Part shown: positions 7,223 to 17,400 of the stretch, piece by piece
How positions within the stretch are numbered: position 1 is the first letter of the stretch
How the letters are laid out: every line of letters starts with the position of its first letter
Virus record (IMG/VR): IMGVR_UViG_3300028569_000016
Location: 41,877 to 105,876 of that record
Source: a virus
Length of the DNA: 64,000 nt
Direction: 5' to 3' (one strand)
Notes under the pieces: generated by a model
The model's input: the letters and a program-made list of their open reading frames with translations, nothing else
Told to the model about the DNA's origin: nothing
Databases searched by the model: none
Translations under genes and position numbers: made by a program

Positions 7223-8116
7223 ATGCCAAATAATAGAGTGTTTTACGCTTCCCAAGGTGTTAGTGTGGGAGGCACAACGGTTCAGGGCGCTCAAAGCGTC
7301 GGAATCACAACAAACTTTAATCTAGAGCAAGCTTTCCAACTAGGTCAATTGTCCCTTTATGACAATATCTCTCTTGATCCTGAGGTAGAGATCACAGTAT
7401 CTAAGGTTCTAGATGGTGAAGATTCAATTTGGAATCTTGCTGGTACCACTGGAACAAGCCTTATTGATAATGCTAATGATAGCACAACAGTAGTAGTTGG
7501 TATTGGTAGCGATATTGCCAGCTCACTTACTAGTAGTAGTGCTGTTACTTGCACAGGTATGTTCATTTCGTCTGTTAGCTATACGTTCCCTGTTGACGGT
7601 AATCTATCAGAAGAAATCACTTTTATCGGCAATGCTAAGGCTCTTAGCGGTAGCGTTAGTGCTCCAGGCGTAACATCAAGTCAAGTATTACGTAGACAGA
7701 ATGTTAATATTGCAGGTTCAACCATACCAACAGAAGTTAGTGGTAAGAATATTACAAGCATTACTATCAGTGCTGATCTTGGTAGAGAAACAATGTATAA
7801 GCTTGGTAGTCTTGCCCCATTTCATCGCTTTGTAAATTTTCCACTCGAAGTTACATGTGAATTTGAAGTTAGTGCCACTGAGCTAGATGGTGTTGCAGTT
7901 AGTATTCCAAGTGCTGCTTGTAGCGGTTTACCAGCTAATGATAGAAGCATTCTTGTTAAGATTTGTGACGCAACTGGTACCGATAGATATGAGTTTGATC
8001 TTGGCACCAAATGCAAGCTTACTAGTGTTAACTATAGTGGTGGCGATACTGGCGGCGGCAATGCCACAGTTACCTACTCCTATAGTACCTACAATGAGCT
8101 AGATATCGTCGGCTGA
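7223..8116 (+). CDS. Tail tube protein, paralogue 1
   Basis: 297 residues with GGAG ribosome site. N-terminal VFYASQGVSVGG, GAQSVGITTNFNLEQAFQLG and PEVEITVSKVLDG recur in the next gene, as do the central SYTFPVDGNLSEEITF and the C-terminal YSGGDTGGGNATVTYSYSTYN. The two products are roughly 40-45% identical by eye. Position upstream of the chaperone-like genes and the tape measure gene, absence of membrane segments and a beta-rich pattern all fit the major tail tube protein. Codon use here is more GC-tolerant than in its neighbours, which could reflect high expression. Confidence 0.7.
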   Translation: MPNNRVFYASQGVSVGGTTVQGAQSVGITTNFNLEQAFQLGQLSLYDNISLDPEVEITVSKVLDGEDSIWNLAGTTGTSLIDNANDSTTVVVGIGSDIASSLTSSSAVTCTGMFISSVSYTFPVDGNLSEEITFIGNAKALSGSVSAPGVTSSQVLRRQNVNIAGSTIPTEVSGKNITSITISADLGRETMYKLGSLAPFHRFVNFPLEVTCEFEVSATELDGVAVSIPSAACSGLPANDRSILVKICDATGTDRYEFDLGTKCKLTSVNYSGGDTGGGNATVTYSYSTYNELDIVG

Positions 8117-8144
8117 TCGTAGTATCATATTGTTGGGAACATAG

Positions 8145-8169
8145 TGCGGGGGAGGATTCTTCCCCCGCA
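8145..8169 (+). terminator. GC-rich stem-loop between the tail tube paralogues
   Basis: TGCGGGGGA (8145-8153) pairs with TCCCCCGCA (8161-8169) around a seven-base loop. The following bases are ATTTCACTT, so there is no strong U-tract. It may attenuate rather than fully terminate, giving more of the first paralogue than of the second, or protect the upstream mRNA 3' end. Confidence 0.6.
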
Positions 8170-8198
8170 TTTCACTTATATTTAGGAGTAGTCACAAC

Positions 8199-9059
8199 AT
8201 GGGTAATAGAATTTTTTATGCTTGCCAAGCTGTGGCAATCAATGGGGCCCCCGTTAATGGCGCTCAAAGTGTTGGTATTACCACGAGTTTTGATTTAGAA
8301 CCGGTATTTCAATTGGGTCAGATCAAACCGGTTGATATCTTAAATATATCTCCTAATGTTGAAGTCACTCTTACGAGAGCTCTTACTAGTCAAAATGCTA
8401 CTGTTTGGAGTGGAGATTTTATTACTAATGTTGGATCGGCTAATAAGACTATTTGTATAGCTATTGGAGATGACACAGCTCCACTGTTAACTTCCAGTAC
8501 CGCACAAATATATTGTACTGGTGCTGGTATTAGTGGTGTAACATATACATTTCCGGTTGATGGAATATTTACCGAAGAAGTCACCTTCGTTGCTCAACAT
8601 AAACAAATTGGTGGTTGTGCAATTGTTATGTCTGAAGATACTACTTCAAAAGCAAAAACTAGACAACATTATAGTAGTGGCGCTCCATCTTTGGTTACCA
8701 GTGCCGGTAATCTGACAAATATTACCATTAGCACATCTGTTGGTCGTGAAAATTTGTTTAAGCTAGGTCAATATCAATCATATCATAATTATGCTAATTT
8801 ACCAGCTGAAGTAAGTGTGGAATTTGAAGTTAGCGCAACGTCTACTGATGGTATAGCCCTAGCTACCGCAGGATCTTGTAGTAGTCCTACTGGTGGAGCA
8901 TTTGATGAACAAAATATTGTTTTAAATATATGTGGTAAAACATTTACAATGGATAAGTGTAAATTATCTAATGTTACATATGGTGGTGGTGATACAAGTG
9001 GTGGAAATGCCACTATCACATTTTCATATACAACATATAATAATTTAACAGTTAGTTAA
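8199..9059 (+). CDS. Tail tube protein, paralogue 2
   Basis: 286 residues, TAGGAG ribosome site. Shares NRIFYACQAV, NGAQSVGITTSFDLEPVFQLGQ, YTFPVDGIFTEEVTF and YGGGDTSGGNATITFSYTTYN with paralogue 1. It has several extra cysteines and lower GC. In phages with two tube-like proteins one often forms the shaft and the other a specialised ring or variant; which is which cannot be told here. The intergenic stem-loop suggests lower expression for this copy. Confidence 0.7.
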   Translation: MGNRIFYACQAVAINGAPVNGAQSVGITTSFDLEPVFQLGQIKPVDILNISPNVEVTLTRALTSQNATVWSGDFITNVGSANKTICIAIGDDTAPLLTSSTAQIYCTGAGISGVTYTFPVDGIFTEEVTFVAQHKQIGGCAIVMSEDTTSKAKTRQHYSSGAPSLVTSAGNLTNITISTSVGRENLFKLGQYQSYHNYANLPAEVSVEFEVSATSTDGIALATAGSCSSPTGGAFDEQNIVLNICGKTFTMDKCKLSNVTYGGGDTSGGNATITFSYTTYNNLTVS

Positions 9060-9081
9060 TAATTAATTTTTTTAGGAAATT

Positions 9082-10113
9082 ATGCAGGATATTGAAGGAC
9101 TAGTATATAGAATCATTAATTCATATTATTATGTTGATATTAATAATATAAGTTATAAGGTGTTATCTCCAAGTTTAAAAATTAAACAACAAGCTCATAA
9201 TATATACTTATCTATTCTAAATAGTAATAAGTTTGATGATACCAGCTGGATCCGTAAAACTGATGCTCAAGCTATTCTAAATCATAATAAAATCTGGGAT
9301 AATGAGAAGGATGAACAATTTAAGATATTAAGTAATCGTCTTGATGATATGAAAATTGAATTATATCTTAAGTTTCTTGATCCTGTAATGAAGAAGAAAA
9401 TAAAAGCTAGTATAGAAACTGGTAAAAATAAAATACAAGAGATGTTACACCTTAAAAATTCTATGGATCATTTAACTCTTGAAAATCATGCAGAGGGTAT
9501 TAAAAATGAACATATTATATTAAATACGGTGTATGATATAAATGATAATTTGGCGATTCAAGATACTGTGGACACGAGATTATTTGAATCATTTGTTGTT
9601 GCGATAAATAAAGCATCTATAGGAATGGAAATTCTAAGGGAAGTTGCTAGAAGTGACTTATGGAAATCATTCTGGGATGCAGCAAAAGTAAATGTTTTTG
9701 AGTTGCCTGCATATAATTGGACAGATGAACAAAGACTATTAATTAATTTGAGCAAAATGTATGACTCTGTTAGAGAACATCCTGAATCACCAGAGGATGA
9801 TGTTATAGCAGATGATGATGCATTGGATGGATGGATGATGTTTCATAGAAGAAAAATTGAAAAGGAACGTAAGAAAAATAAATTAATGGATAGTGTTGGT
9901 GGAAAATATAAGAACGCTGGGGAGGTATTTATTGTGACGAACTCTGCTGAAGAAGCAAAAGAAATTTATGGTTTAAATGATCCAGAAGCTATGGCAGCAA
10001 TTAATCATATGAAAACATTAGCACAGACTGCTGAACAACCTATTCAATGGGCTGACTTACCTCACGTTAAGGCTGATTTACAGAATAAGCTAAAACAAAA
10101 ACACAAAAAGTGA
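9082..10113 (+). CDS. Tail assembly region protein, 343 aa
   Basis: Highly charged, helix-rich protein with no cysteine and an acidic run (SPEDDVIADDDALDG, residues about 235-250), followed by basic KIEKERKKNK. It lies between the tail tube and tape measure genes, the usual site of tail assembly chaperones. There is a 22-base gap to the next gene rather than an overlap, so the classical chaperone frameshift is not apparent. A chaperone role is inferred from order only. The ribosome site is AGGAA. Confidence 0.45.
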   Translation: MQDIEGLVYRIINSYYYVDINNISYKVLSPSLKIKQQAHNIYLSILNSNKFDDTSWIRKTDAQAILNHNKIWDNEKDEQFKILSNRLDDMKIELYLKFLDPVMKKKIKASIETGKNKIQEMLHLKNSMDHLTLENHAEGIKNEHIILNTVYDINDNLAIQDTVDTRLFESFVVAINKASIGMEILREVARSDLWKSFWDAAKVNVFELPAYNWTDEQRLLINLSKMYDSVREHPESPEDDVIADDDALDGWMMFHRRKIEKERKKNKLMDSVGGKYKNAGEVFIVTNSAEEAKEIYGLNDPEAMAAINHMKTLAQTAEQPIQWADLPHVKADLQNKLKQKHKK

Positions 10114-10135
10114 TATATCTAAAGGAAAATAATTT

Positions 10136-10447
10136 ATGAAAAATAACCAATCTTCTAGTCGCAGAGAAATTATAGAACAAATTGAAATAAGATTTAAAAC
10201 TATAATGATAGGCTCTTTAGCAAGATTCGAAAAAGAATTTGGTCATTTATGGAATAATAATGCTGAGCCATCCAATAATCAAGAAGAATATTTTAGTGAA
10301 AAGTGGGAAGATTTGAGACATGATCTATTGGACCATGGAAATAATCAAATCCGTCAAGGAATAGAAGAATTGAATATGTATTTAAATAATGTTGAGAAAT
10401 ATAGACTACAAGTGTTTTATAATCATAACAAGGAGAATAATCGATGA
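10136..10447 (+). CDS. Small helical tail assembly region protein, 103 aa
   Basis: Charged and helical (REIIEQIEIRFKTIMIG, EEYFSEKWEDLRHDL), with no cysteine or membrane segment. AAGGAAAA precedes ATG. The stop overlaps the next start (ATGA). It is probably a partner of the following protein in tail assembly; no family recognised. Confidence 0.45.
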   Translation: MKNNQSSSRREIIEQIEIRFKTIMIGSLARFEKEFGHLWNNNAEPSNNQEEYFSEKWEDLRHDLLDHGNNQIRQGIEELNMYLNNVEKYRLQVFYNHNKENNR

Positions 10448-11319
10448 GCGAAACTTTTAAGACAAAGATTCAGGATAAAGAAGTTACATTCTTAGTTAGG
10501 ATGCCTAACCTACAAAATCAGAGAGAAGGACAAAAGATCTATAATCAAGCATTCTCGGATGCTGTTAAATCTGGTTCTATTGTTAGAGCTAAATTAGATG
10601 ATCTATTAACAGAACAAGGATTATGGGACGATAATAAACAGGCTAGATTTTTAGCCATTCAAAGAGAGCTTAATGATAGTGAAAAGAAATTGGCTGTTGG
10701 TGGTATTTCTCTAAAAGAAGCCAAAAATATAGCTATTTCTATGAAAAGAGTAAGAGATGAACTAAGAGAGTTAATTTCTGTTAGAACCAACTTAGACACC
10801 CATACTGCCGAAGGACAAGCTGATAACTCTAGATTTAATTATCTAGTTTCATGTTGTGTGGTGTATAATGATAACAAGAAGTCTTATTTTAATAATTATG
10901 AAGATTACTTGAATAGGTCCTCAGATCCCGTTGGTATACTTGGTGCACAAAAATTAGCATCAATGTTATATGGATTGGATTCAGATTTTGAGAAAAAACT
11001 ACCAGAAAATAAGTTTTTATTGGATTATAAGTTTATTAATGATGATTTGAGATACATTAATAGAGAAAGTCAGTTGATTGATGAAGATGGCAGACTGGTT
11101 GATGAAAATGGAAGATACATTAATGATAGTGGGAAATTTGTTGATAGGGAAGGAAATTTGGTTAATGAAAAGGGAGATTATGTTGTAGATTTTACTCCGT
11201 TTGTTGATGATGAAGGTAAGCCAATAGTATTGGAACAGAAACCAAATGAAAAACCAGTCATTGACCAATCGACTCCGGAACCCAAACCAACAACAGAAAC
11301 ACCCCCTGTTAGCTCATGA
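10444..11319 (+). CDS. Tail assembly chaperone candidate with tandem 7-residue repeats
   Basis: 291 residues, coupled to the previous gene by ATGA. Residues 1-190 are helical and charged. Residues about 200-265 form a run of 7-residue units of the form aromatic/aliphatic-(I/V)-(D/N)-x-x-G-x, for example LIDEDGR, LVDENGR, YINDSGK, FVDREGN, LVNEKGD and FVDDEGK. Regular spacing of hydrophobic pairs and Gly suggests a beta-hairpin stack or a beta-helix turn. The tail is Pro/Thr-rich. It lies immediately upstream of the tape measure gene, so an interaction with that protein is likely but not shown. Confidence 0.5.
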   Translation: MSETFKTKIQDKEVTFLVRMPNLQNQREGQKIYNQAFSDAVKSGSIVRAKLDDLLTEQGLWDDNKQARFLAIQRELNDSEKKLAVGGISLKEAKNIAISMKRVRDELRELISVRTNLDTHTAEGQADNSRFNYLVSCCVVYNDNKKSYFNNYEDYLNRSSDPVGILGAQKLASMLYGLDSDFEKKLPENKFLLDYKFINDDLRYINRESQLIDEDGRLVDENGRYINDSGKFVDREGNLVNEKGDYVVDFTPFVDDEGKPIVLEQKPNEKPVIDQSTPEPKPTTETPPVSS

Positions 11320-11356
11320 TATCAGTGTAGTATTTGATTATATAAAACCTTGTAAT

Positions 11357-11393
11357 AATCCTCCATATTCCATGAGTATGGGGGATTTTTATT
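11357..11393 (+). terminator. Rho-independent terminator ahead of the tape measure gene
   Basis: An 11-base-pair stem (11357-11367 with 11377-11387, one G-U pair) encloses a nine-base loop and runs into TTTTTATTT. It lies 30 bases before the tape measure start, so partial read-through would limit production of this very long protein relative to the tube. Confidence 0.8.
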
Positions 11394-11422
11394 TCATCAA
11401 TATTATGGAGCTATAATTATAT

Positions 11423-14400
11423 ATGGCAGCAGCATTTAATTTGACAGCACAGATTAATTTGAGAGGACCAACCAACACAAAATCAATTGCTTCGTCTATT
11501 AGAAAGCAATTATCTAATATCAAGGTTAAGATAGATCTTGATATGAAAGGATCTTCAGCCAAAAGTATAGCTCTGGTTAATAAAGGTTTACAAAGCATAG
11601 CTACAAATGCATCTAAAGCTAATTCTAATATTAATCAACTTAATGCTAGCATTCAACAATTAGCGACTAGTCTTGGTGGACTTGCAGCTTCTAGTCCACA
11701 AGCATTAGCGGCCACAGGTAAAGCGGCAAGTTCAGCTGGTAAGTCTGTTTCTACTGCAACTTCTCAGATGCAAGAATTCGGTAAACAGTCTGGACTAGCT
11801 ATTCGTAGATTTGCTGCCTTCAGTACAGTTACTGGCGTAATTTATAGTTTAACTAATGCTATTACTAGTGCTTTTAAAGAATTTATTACATTTGATAAAG
11901 AACTGGTCAGATTATCTCAAGTTACTGGATCGAGCATGACTGCTTTATCCGATATTACAAAAGAAATAACCAGACTATCAACTACTCTGGGCGTTACATC
12001 TTCTGACTTATTACAAGTTTCTGTAACCTTAGCTCAAGCCGGCTTATCTGCACAAGATACTAAAACAGCACTTGAAGCATTGGCTAAATCAGCTTTAGCG
12101 CCATCTTTCGACGATTTAAATAGTACAGTAGAAGGTAGTATTGCTTTAATGAGGCAGTTTGGTATTAGTTCTGGAGAGCTAGAAGGCGCTCTTGGTAGTA
12201 TCAATGCTGTTGCTGCTGCATTTGCTGTGGAAGCTAGCGATATTATCGTTGCTATACAAAGAACCGGTGGTGTGTTTGCTGCTGCTAGTAATGGTGTTAG
12301 TCAGGGTACGGATGCTCTTAATGAATTCATATCAGTATTTACTAGCGTACGAGCTACTACTCGTGAAAGTGCCGAAACTATCGCTACGGGTTTAAGAACA
12401 ATATTTACCAGAATACAGAGAGGAGCAACAATAGAAACTCTCAAAGAATATGGTGTTGTATTAACAGACTTAGAAGGGAAATTCGTTGGACCATATGAGG
12501 CTGTTCGCAGATTAAGTGAGGGTCTTAATGGCCTTGATACTCGTGACTTGAGATTCTCTAAGGTTGTTGAAGAACTTGGTGGATTTAGACAAATTGGTAA
12601 GGTTATTCCTCTTATCCAGCAGTTTGCAACAGCAGAAAATGCCTTATCAATTGCTCAAAAGGGTCAGAGTTCTTTGAGTAAGAATGCTGTAGAAGCTCAA
12701 AAATCGTTAGCTATTCAGTTTGAAAAAACTAGACAAGCCTTCGTTGCCCTCATTAGAGATGTTGGCAATAGTAGTACCTTTAGAACAATTGCAACGATAA
12801 GTTTAACTACCGCTAATGCTTTCGTATCTCTTGCATCAGCACTTAAGCCATTGTTACCAATGTTAACGGCTCTTGCTGCTATTAAGGGAGCATCAATTCT
12901 TAGTGAATTTACTTCTGGTTTTGTAGGAGGTCTTGGTAAAGGCGCTCCTGATGGAGGAGACGACGGAGGTGGTGGTGGCGGTGCAGGGGGTGGAGGCTCT
13001 GGCGGCGGTGGTTCGGGCGGTAAGAGTGGCAAGAGTGGCAAGGGGAAAGGTCCAGCAAGCTCTAAGGTTGTAATGGCTAATACCCATGCTACAGCTGCAA
13101 ATACTTCACAACTATCTATAGTTAATACCACATTAGTAGGAATGATTACTAGTTTAAATAACTTAACTCAGATTATTGATAATGCATTTCCACCATCTGG
13201 AGGAACCGGATCTGGTCCGACAACAGCTAGTAAGGGTGGCAGAATATTAGGATTTAAACGAGGGGGTAGTGTTCCTGGTTATGGTAGAGGAGATAAAGTA
13301 TCGGCTCTATTAGAACCAAAAGAATATGTTATGAGTCGTGATGCTGTTGAGAAATATGGCACGGGTACATTTGATGCCATGAATAGTGGAGGAGCTATTC
13401 AGAGATTTAGTGTTGGTGGAGGTACTGATGCTATATCAACATATAAAGCAAGCTCTATGGGGCTTAATAGAAGTTTAATGCTTGGAACTCCATTAACTAA
13501 AGAACAACAAAAAATCAACAAAGACTTAAGTAAACAAGCCAAAGATAAATTACCAAAACAATTATATTCTGGTATCGGAGAAAATAGACTCAACATTATT
13601 AAAAAACAGGTTGGAGACAAGCTACAAGAATCAAAAGGTAAAACATTTTCACTGCCTGGATTTTTATCTACCAGTTCAGATAGTTCTATTGCAATGGAGT
13701 TTGCTCGCCAAGGACTTTTGACTATTTTGACCAACCCTAAGAAAAAAGGCATTAATACCAATAAACGAGTGAGCACAGAATATGATCTGGAAAAAGAATT
13801 TATATTACCTCAAAATTCTAAATTTAAAGTCTTAAAAGCAGAACAAAGTCAGTCTGCTGTTCGTCCTGGTAGTTCTTTGAAAAAAGAAAAATCTAATTTA
13901 GATGTTCAACAACTAGCTTCGGGTGGAGCTATACAAAAATTTGGTAAAGGGTCGTCTGGTGGCAAGGGAGTTAAAGCATCTAAGCCTAATAGTCAATCAT
14001 TAGTTGACCTACCTCCAGACAAGGATACGCATTTTACACACCTAGACGCAAGAGTAGAAGCTAAAGATTTCCCCAAAGAATTTCAAAACTATTTAAAGAA
14101 AAACAAAAAAACATCAGTCGTTGATGCATTATATTCTAGTATGGGTTTAGATTTACCAAGAAACTGGAACCTAGACTGGAGCCAGTCACCTAATAGTGCT
14201 GGTTCATCTAGTAAATTGCTATCAGACTATATATCTAAGCCTAGCAATGAGATATTTAAAACATTATTAGGTAATAGAAAATCCTCTTCTGCGGCTGAAA
14301 AATATGGTTTTGAAGGTAGAGAAAAGTCTATAGCTGCTGGCTTTCTGTCCGAGGCACAAGATAATATTAGATCTAATTTGGCATCTTTGATTAAAAGTAA

Positions 14401-17400
14401 TAGTAAGAAATTCTATGATACTGACAAAGATGATGTCTCCACGACCATGCCTGATCTTTTAGAAAGAAGTATAGGTAAGTCTTTACCTAAATCAAAATCA
14501 CCAGTGCTTATGGAGGCATTAAAAACTAAAATAGCTTATGTAGGCAAGAATAGTAAAGGTAAGGACTATAGAGATAGAATTAATAGGGAAATGAGGAAAG
14601 TACTAAACTCAAATAAAAAATCTAATGGAGGATTCATACAAAAATTTGCTGATGCTGGAGAAGTTGATATTGATGAAAGCTTATTAAGACCTTATGGACA
14701 AGTTGGTGTTTTAGCTAAAAAGAGTCTTAAGGGTGATGCGGGATTAAGTATAGAAGAGGCCGTTAGGGAGGTTCTAGTTAAACAATTAGCCGGGCTAGGT
14801 AATGAAGCTGGTATAGCAGAACTAACCGCCATTCCTGCAAACCTACGCAGGAAGCTTAGGAAAGACATGATTTCTAAAGGGCAGATAGATTTACTAGGAG
14901 CATCTGATGTAATTAATAATGCTCTGTCCTCTAAGGGAGTACAAGATGCAGAGTATGCTGCTAAAGTTGAAAAAATGAAAAAGGTTGGTGTTGTTGGATT
15001 AGTAGATGGTCAGGGTAAATTAGATTATTCTAAAGATTTTGATAATTGGGATATTGGTAATAATCGTACAGTCTACGCTTATGCTAGAGGTTTCAAGTCC
15101 CAATATTTTGACGCTGTTACTAAAATGCAACAGCAAACAGCATCTGCTAAGGGTCAGTTTGCAGAAAATCTACAATATGCTGATATATTTACTGGTGAAC
15201 CACTAGCTTTTGATTTTGATGAAACTTTAGTTGCTGGAGCAGATATTCTTAATGATAAAGGTAAACCAGATATTCCTAAATATTCTGATAGAACCATTGT
15301 GCAAGAAGCTCTAAAGAAGGGTAGATTAACAAAACTAGGAGCTAAGTTAAAATCTCTTATAGATGCCGACCCAGACTTTATTAAACAAACTAGAATTCTT
15401 ACTGCTAGACCACAAAATACTGAAGATCTTTTGGCACAGACCCTACAGAGTTTTGGACTACCATATAAAGCTGATGATGTTACTGGAGTAAGTCAAGGTC
15501 CTGGTACAGATATTGCTGGTGCCAAAGCGGCTAATTTAAGCAAGACAGAAAAATTAATTGATGATAATCTAGATAATGTTAGGGCTGCTGAAAAATCTGG
15601 TAAAAAAGCTTATCAATATAGAGAACCAGGATTAGCTCCAGAATATCAAGAATTGATGGGTCAAGGAAATATTGAGGGTGCCGTAGTAGAGGCGGCATTA
15701 GCAGAGCTTGGAGCTAGCTTACCGCCAATCGCCCAACTAGAACAGAATAGAGCCGTAGACTTTGAGAATGGATTAGGCCCAGCTGCTAAATATTTTGGTA
15801 TCCCAAGCAATATTCCAACAGAAGTAAAGAGAACTCTTACCGGTTATGCTTTTGATAGAGCTCGTAAAGAGTTTGGTAGATATTATGATGAGAATCCTAG
15901 TAAGTGGTTTGAGGGTGGACAAATTCAAGCTTTTGATGAGGGGTCTATGGGAGGCGTTAAGCCAGATAGATCAACTAAGAATAAAAGAAGAGGGGCCTAT
16001 GGTACTCGTGGCTTTACGCCACTGTCCCCATCAGAGCACTCCTCATTTGCTGCACAAGCTTATAGAGATGCTGATAGTGATGATAGTGTTGAGTGGTCAG
16101 ATCATTATGGCATGAAGATGCCAAAAGTATTAGCTGATTATTATGATAAACTTAATAAGTGGACTTTTGAATCTGGTGGTGCTGGTATTGCTATTGGTAA
16201 GAAATTGGTTAAGCTACCTGATGATATAGATCCAGAAGCTTTAGAAGCACTTAAACCAGATTTAATTAAACAATATGATGGATGGTATACAGAGGTAGAA
16301 GAAGTATTACCATTTGGTAGACCAACAGAAACAAAGAATCCAGCACTAGCAGCTAAACAAGCTAGAGCATCAGCAGCACTAACGGCAGAAAGTCGTAATA
16401 CTGCTTATACACAAGCAGAGGATGCTATAGGTTCATTTAAGAAAACTGGACAATTATCTTTTGATCCATCAATTGATAGTCATATCAAATCATCTTTTCC
16501 AAGCTATATTAGTGAATTAGAGGATGAATTAAAATCAACAAGTGATCCCGATGAAAAAATCTCTATTCAGCGCAAACTATCTAAGGCACAAAAGGCCTGG
16601 CCAGATTACCAGGCACTAACTAAGGGAACATCAGTACCAAATCAAGGTAGAGTAACAGCGCTATCAGAAACCTTATATACTTTATTAGATCAGTATGGTA
16701 GTGGAGATGTTGCCGTATCCGAACTAGATAATATTCTTAAGGCTATGGGACAGAAACTACCAGTTAAAAAAGCCCATGGAGGAATACTACAAAAATTTAG
16801 TATTGGTGGTAAACTTTCAAGAGGATCGAATGTTCAGAATACAACGCAAGGGTTTGCGGTTGGAGGCGAAACAGAAGCTTTAAGTGACCTTAGAGATTGG
16901 ACAAACGTTCAACAAGATCCAAACTTCCAACAAGCTGTTACTGACTTTGAAGGACTCTACGGCAGAAACAACGTCATGAATAAGCCTCAGTTTGATGCTT
17001 ATGATAAAGATAAGAGTAAAACCCCCAAAATAGGAATGGACGAAGGATTAAGTGGGGCCTCGTACAAGGTTACTCCGGGAATGATAGAGCAGAAGGGCGC
17101 AGAATATCAAGATATTATAGCTAATAGGGTAGCAGGATATCGAAAAGCAAATAAAGTTCAGCAAGCAGCGATTGAAAAAAATAAGATTAAGTCCCCAGCA
17201 CAACAAGCTATGGAGGACGCCCCATTCTTTAAAGACGCTCGTATACAAAAGGCTCTTGAGGATCAAGGAAAGGGGATGAGAGACTACGAACCTCGTCCTA
17301 AGCAATATGCTATTGGAGGAATACTACAAAAATTTGCAGATGGAGGAGCGCCCGGTAAGAAATATTCTTGGAGAGAAAGTAAAGGAGTTATGGATTCCTT

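Noticed and set aside
9082-11319. Programmed frameshift between tail assembly chaperone genes
   Set aside because: The 343-aa and 103-aa genes are separated by 22 bases, and the next pair is joined by a simple ATGA. No slippery heptamer with an overlapping long frame was seen.
12715-13131. Antisense ORF rich in proline opposite the tape measure Gly linker
   Set aside because: It is the reverse complement of GGN glycine codons and has no ribosome site; the same holds for the other antisense ORFs within the tape measure.
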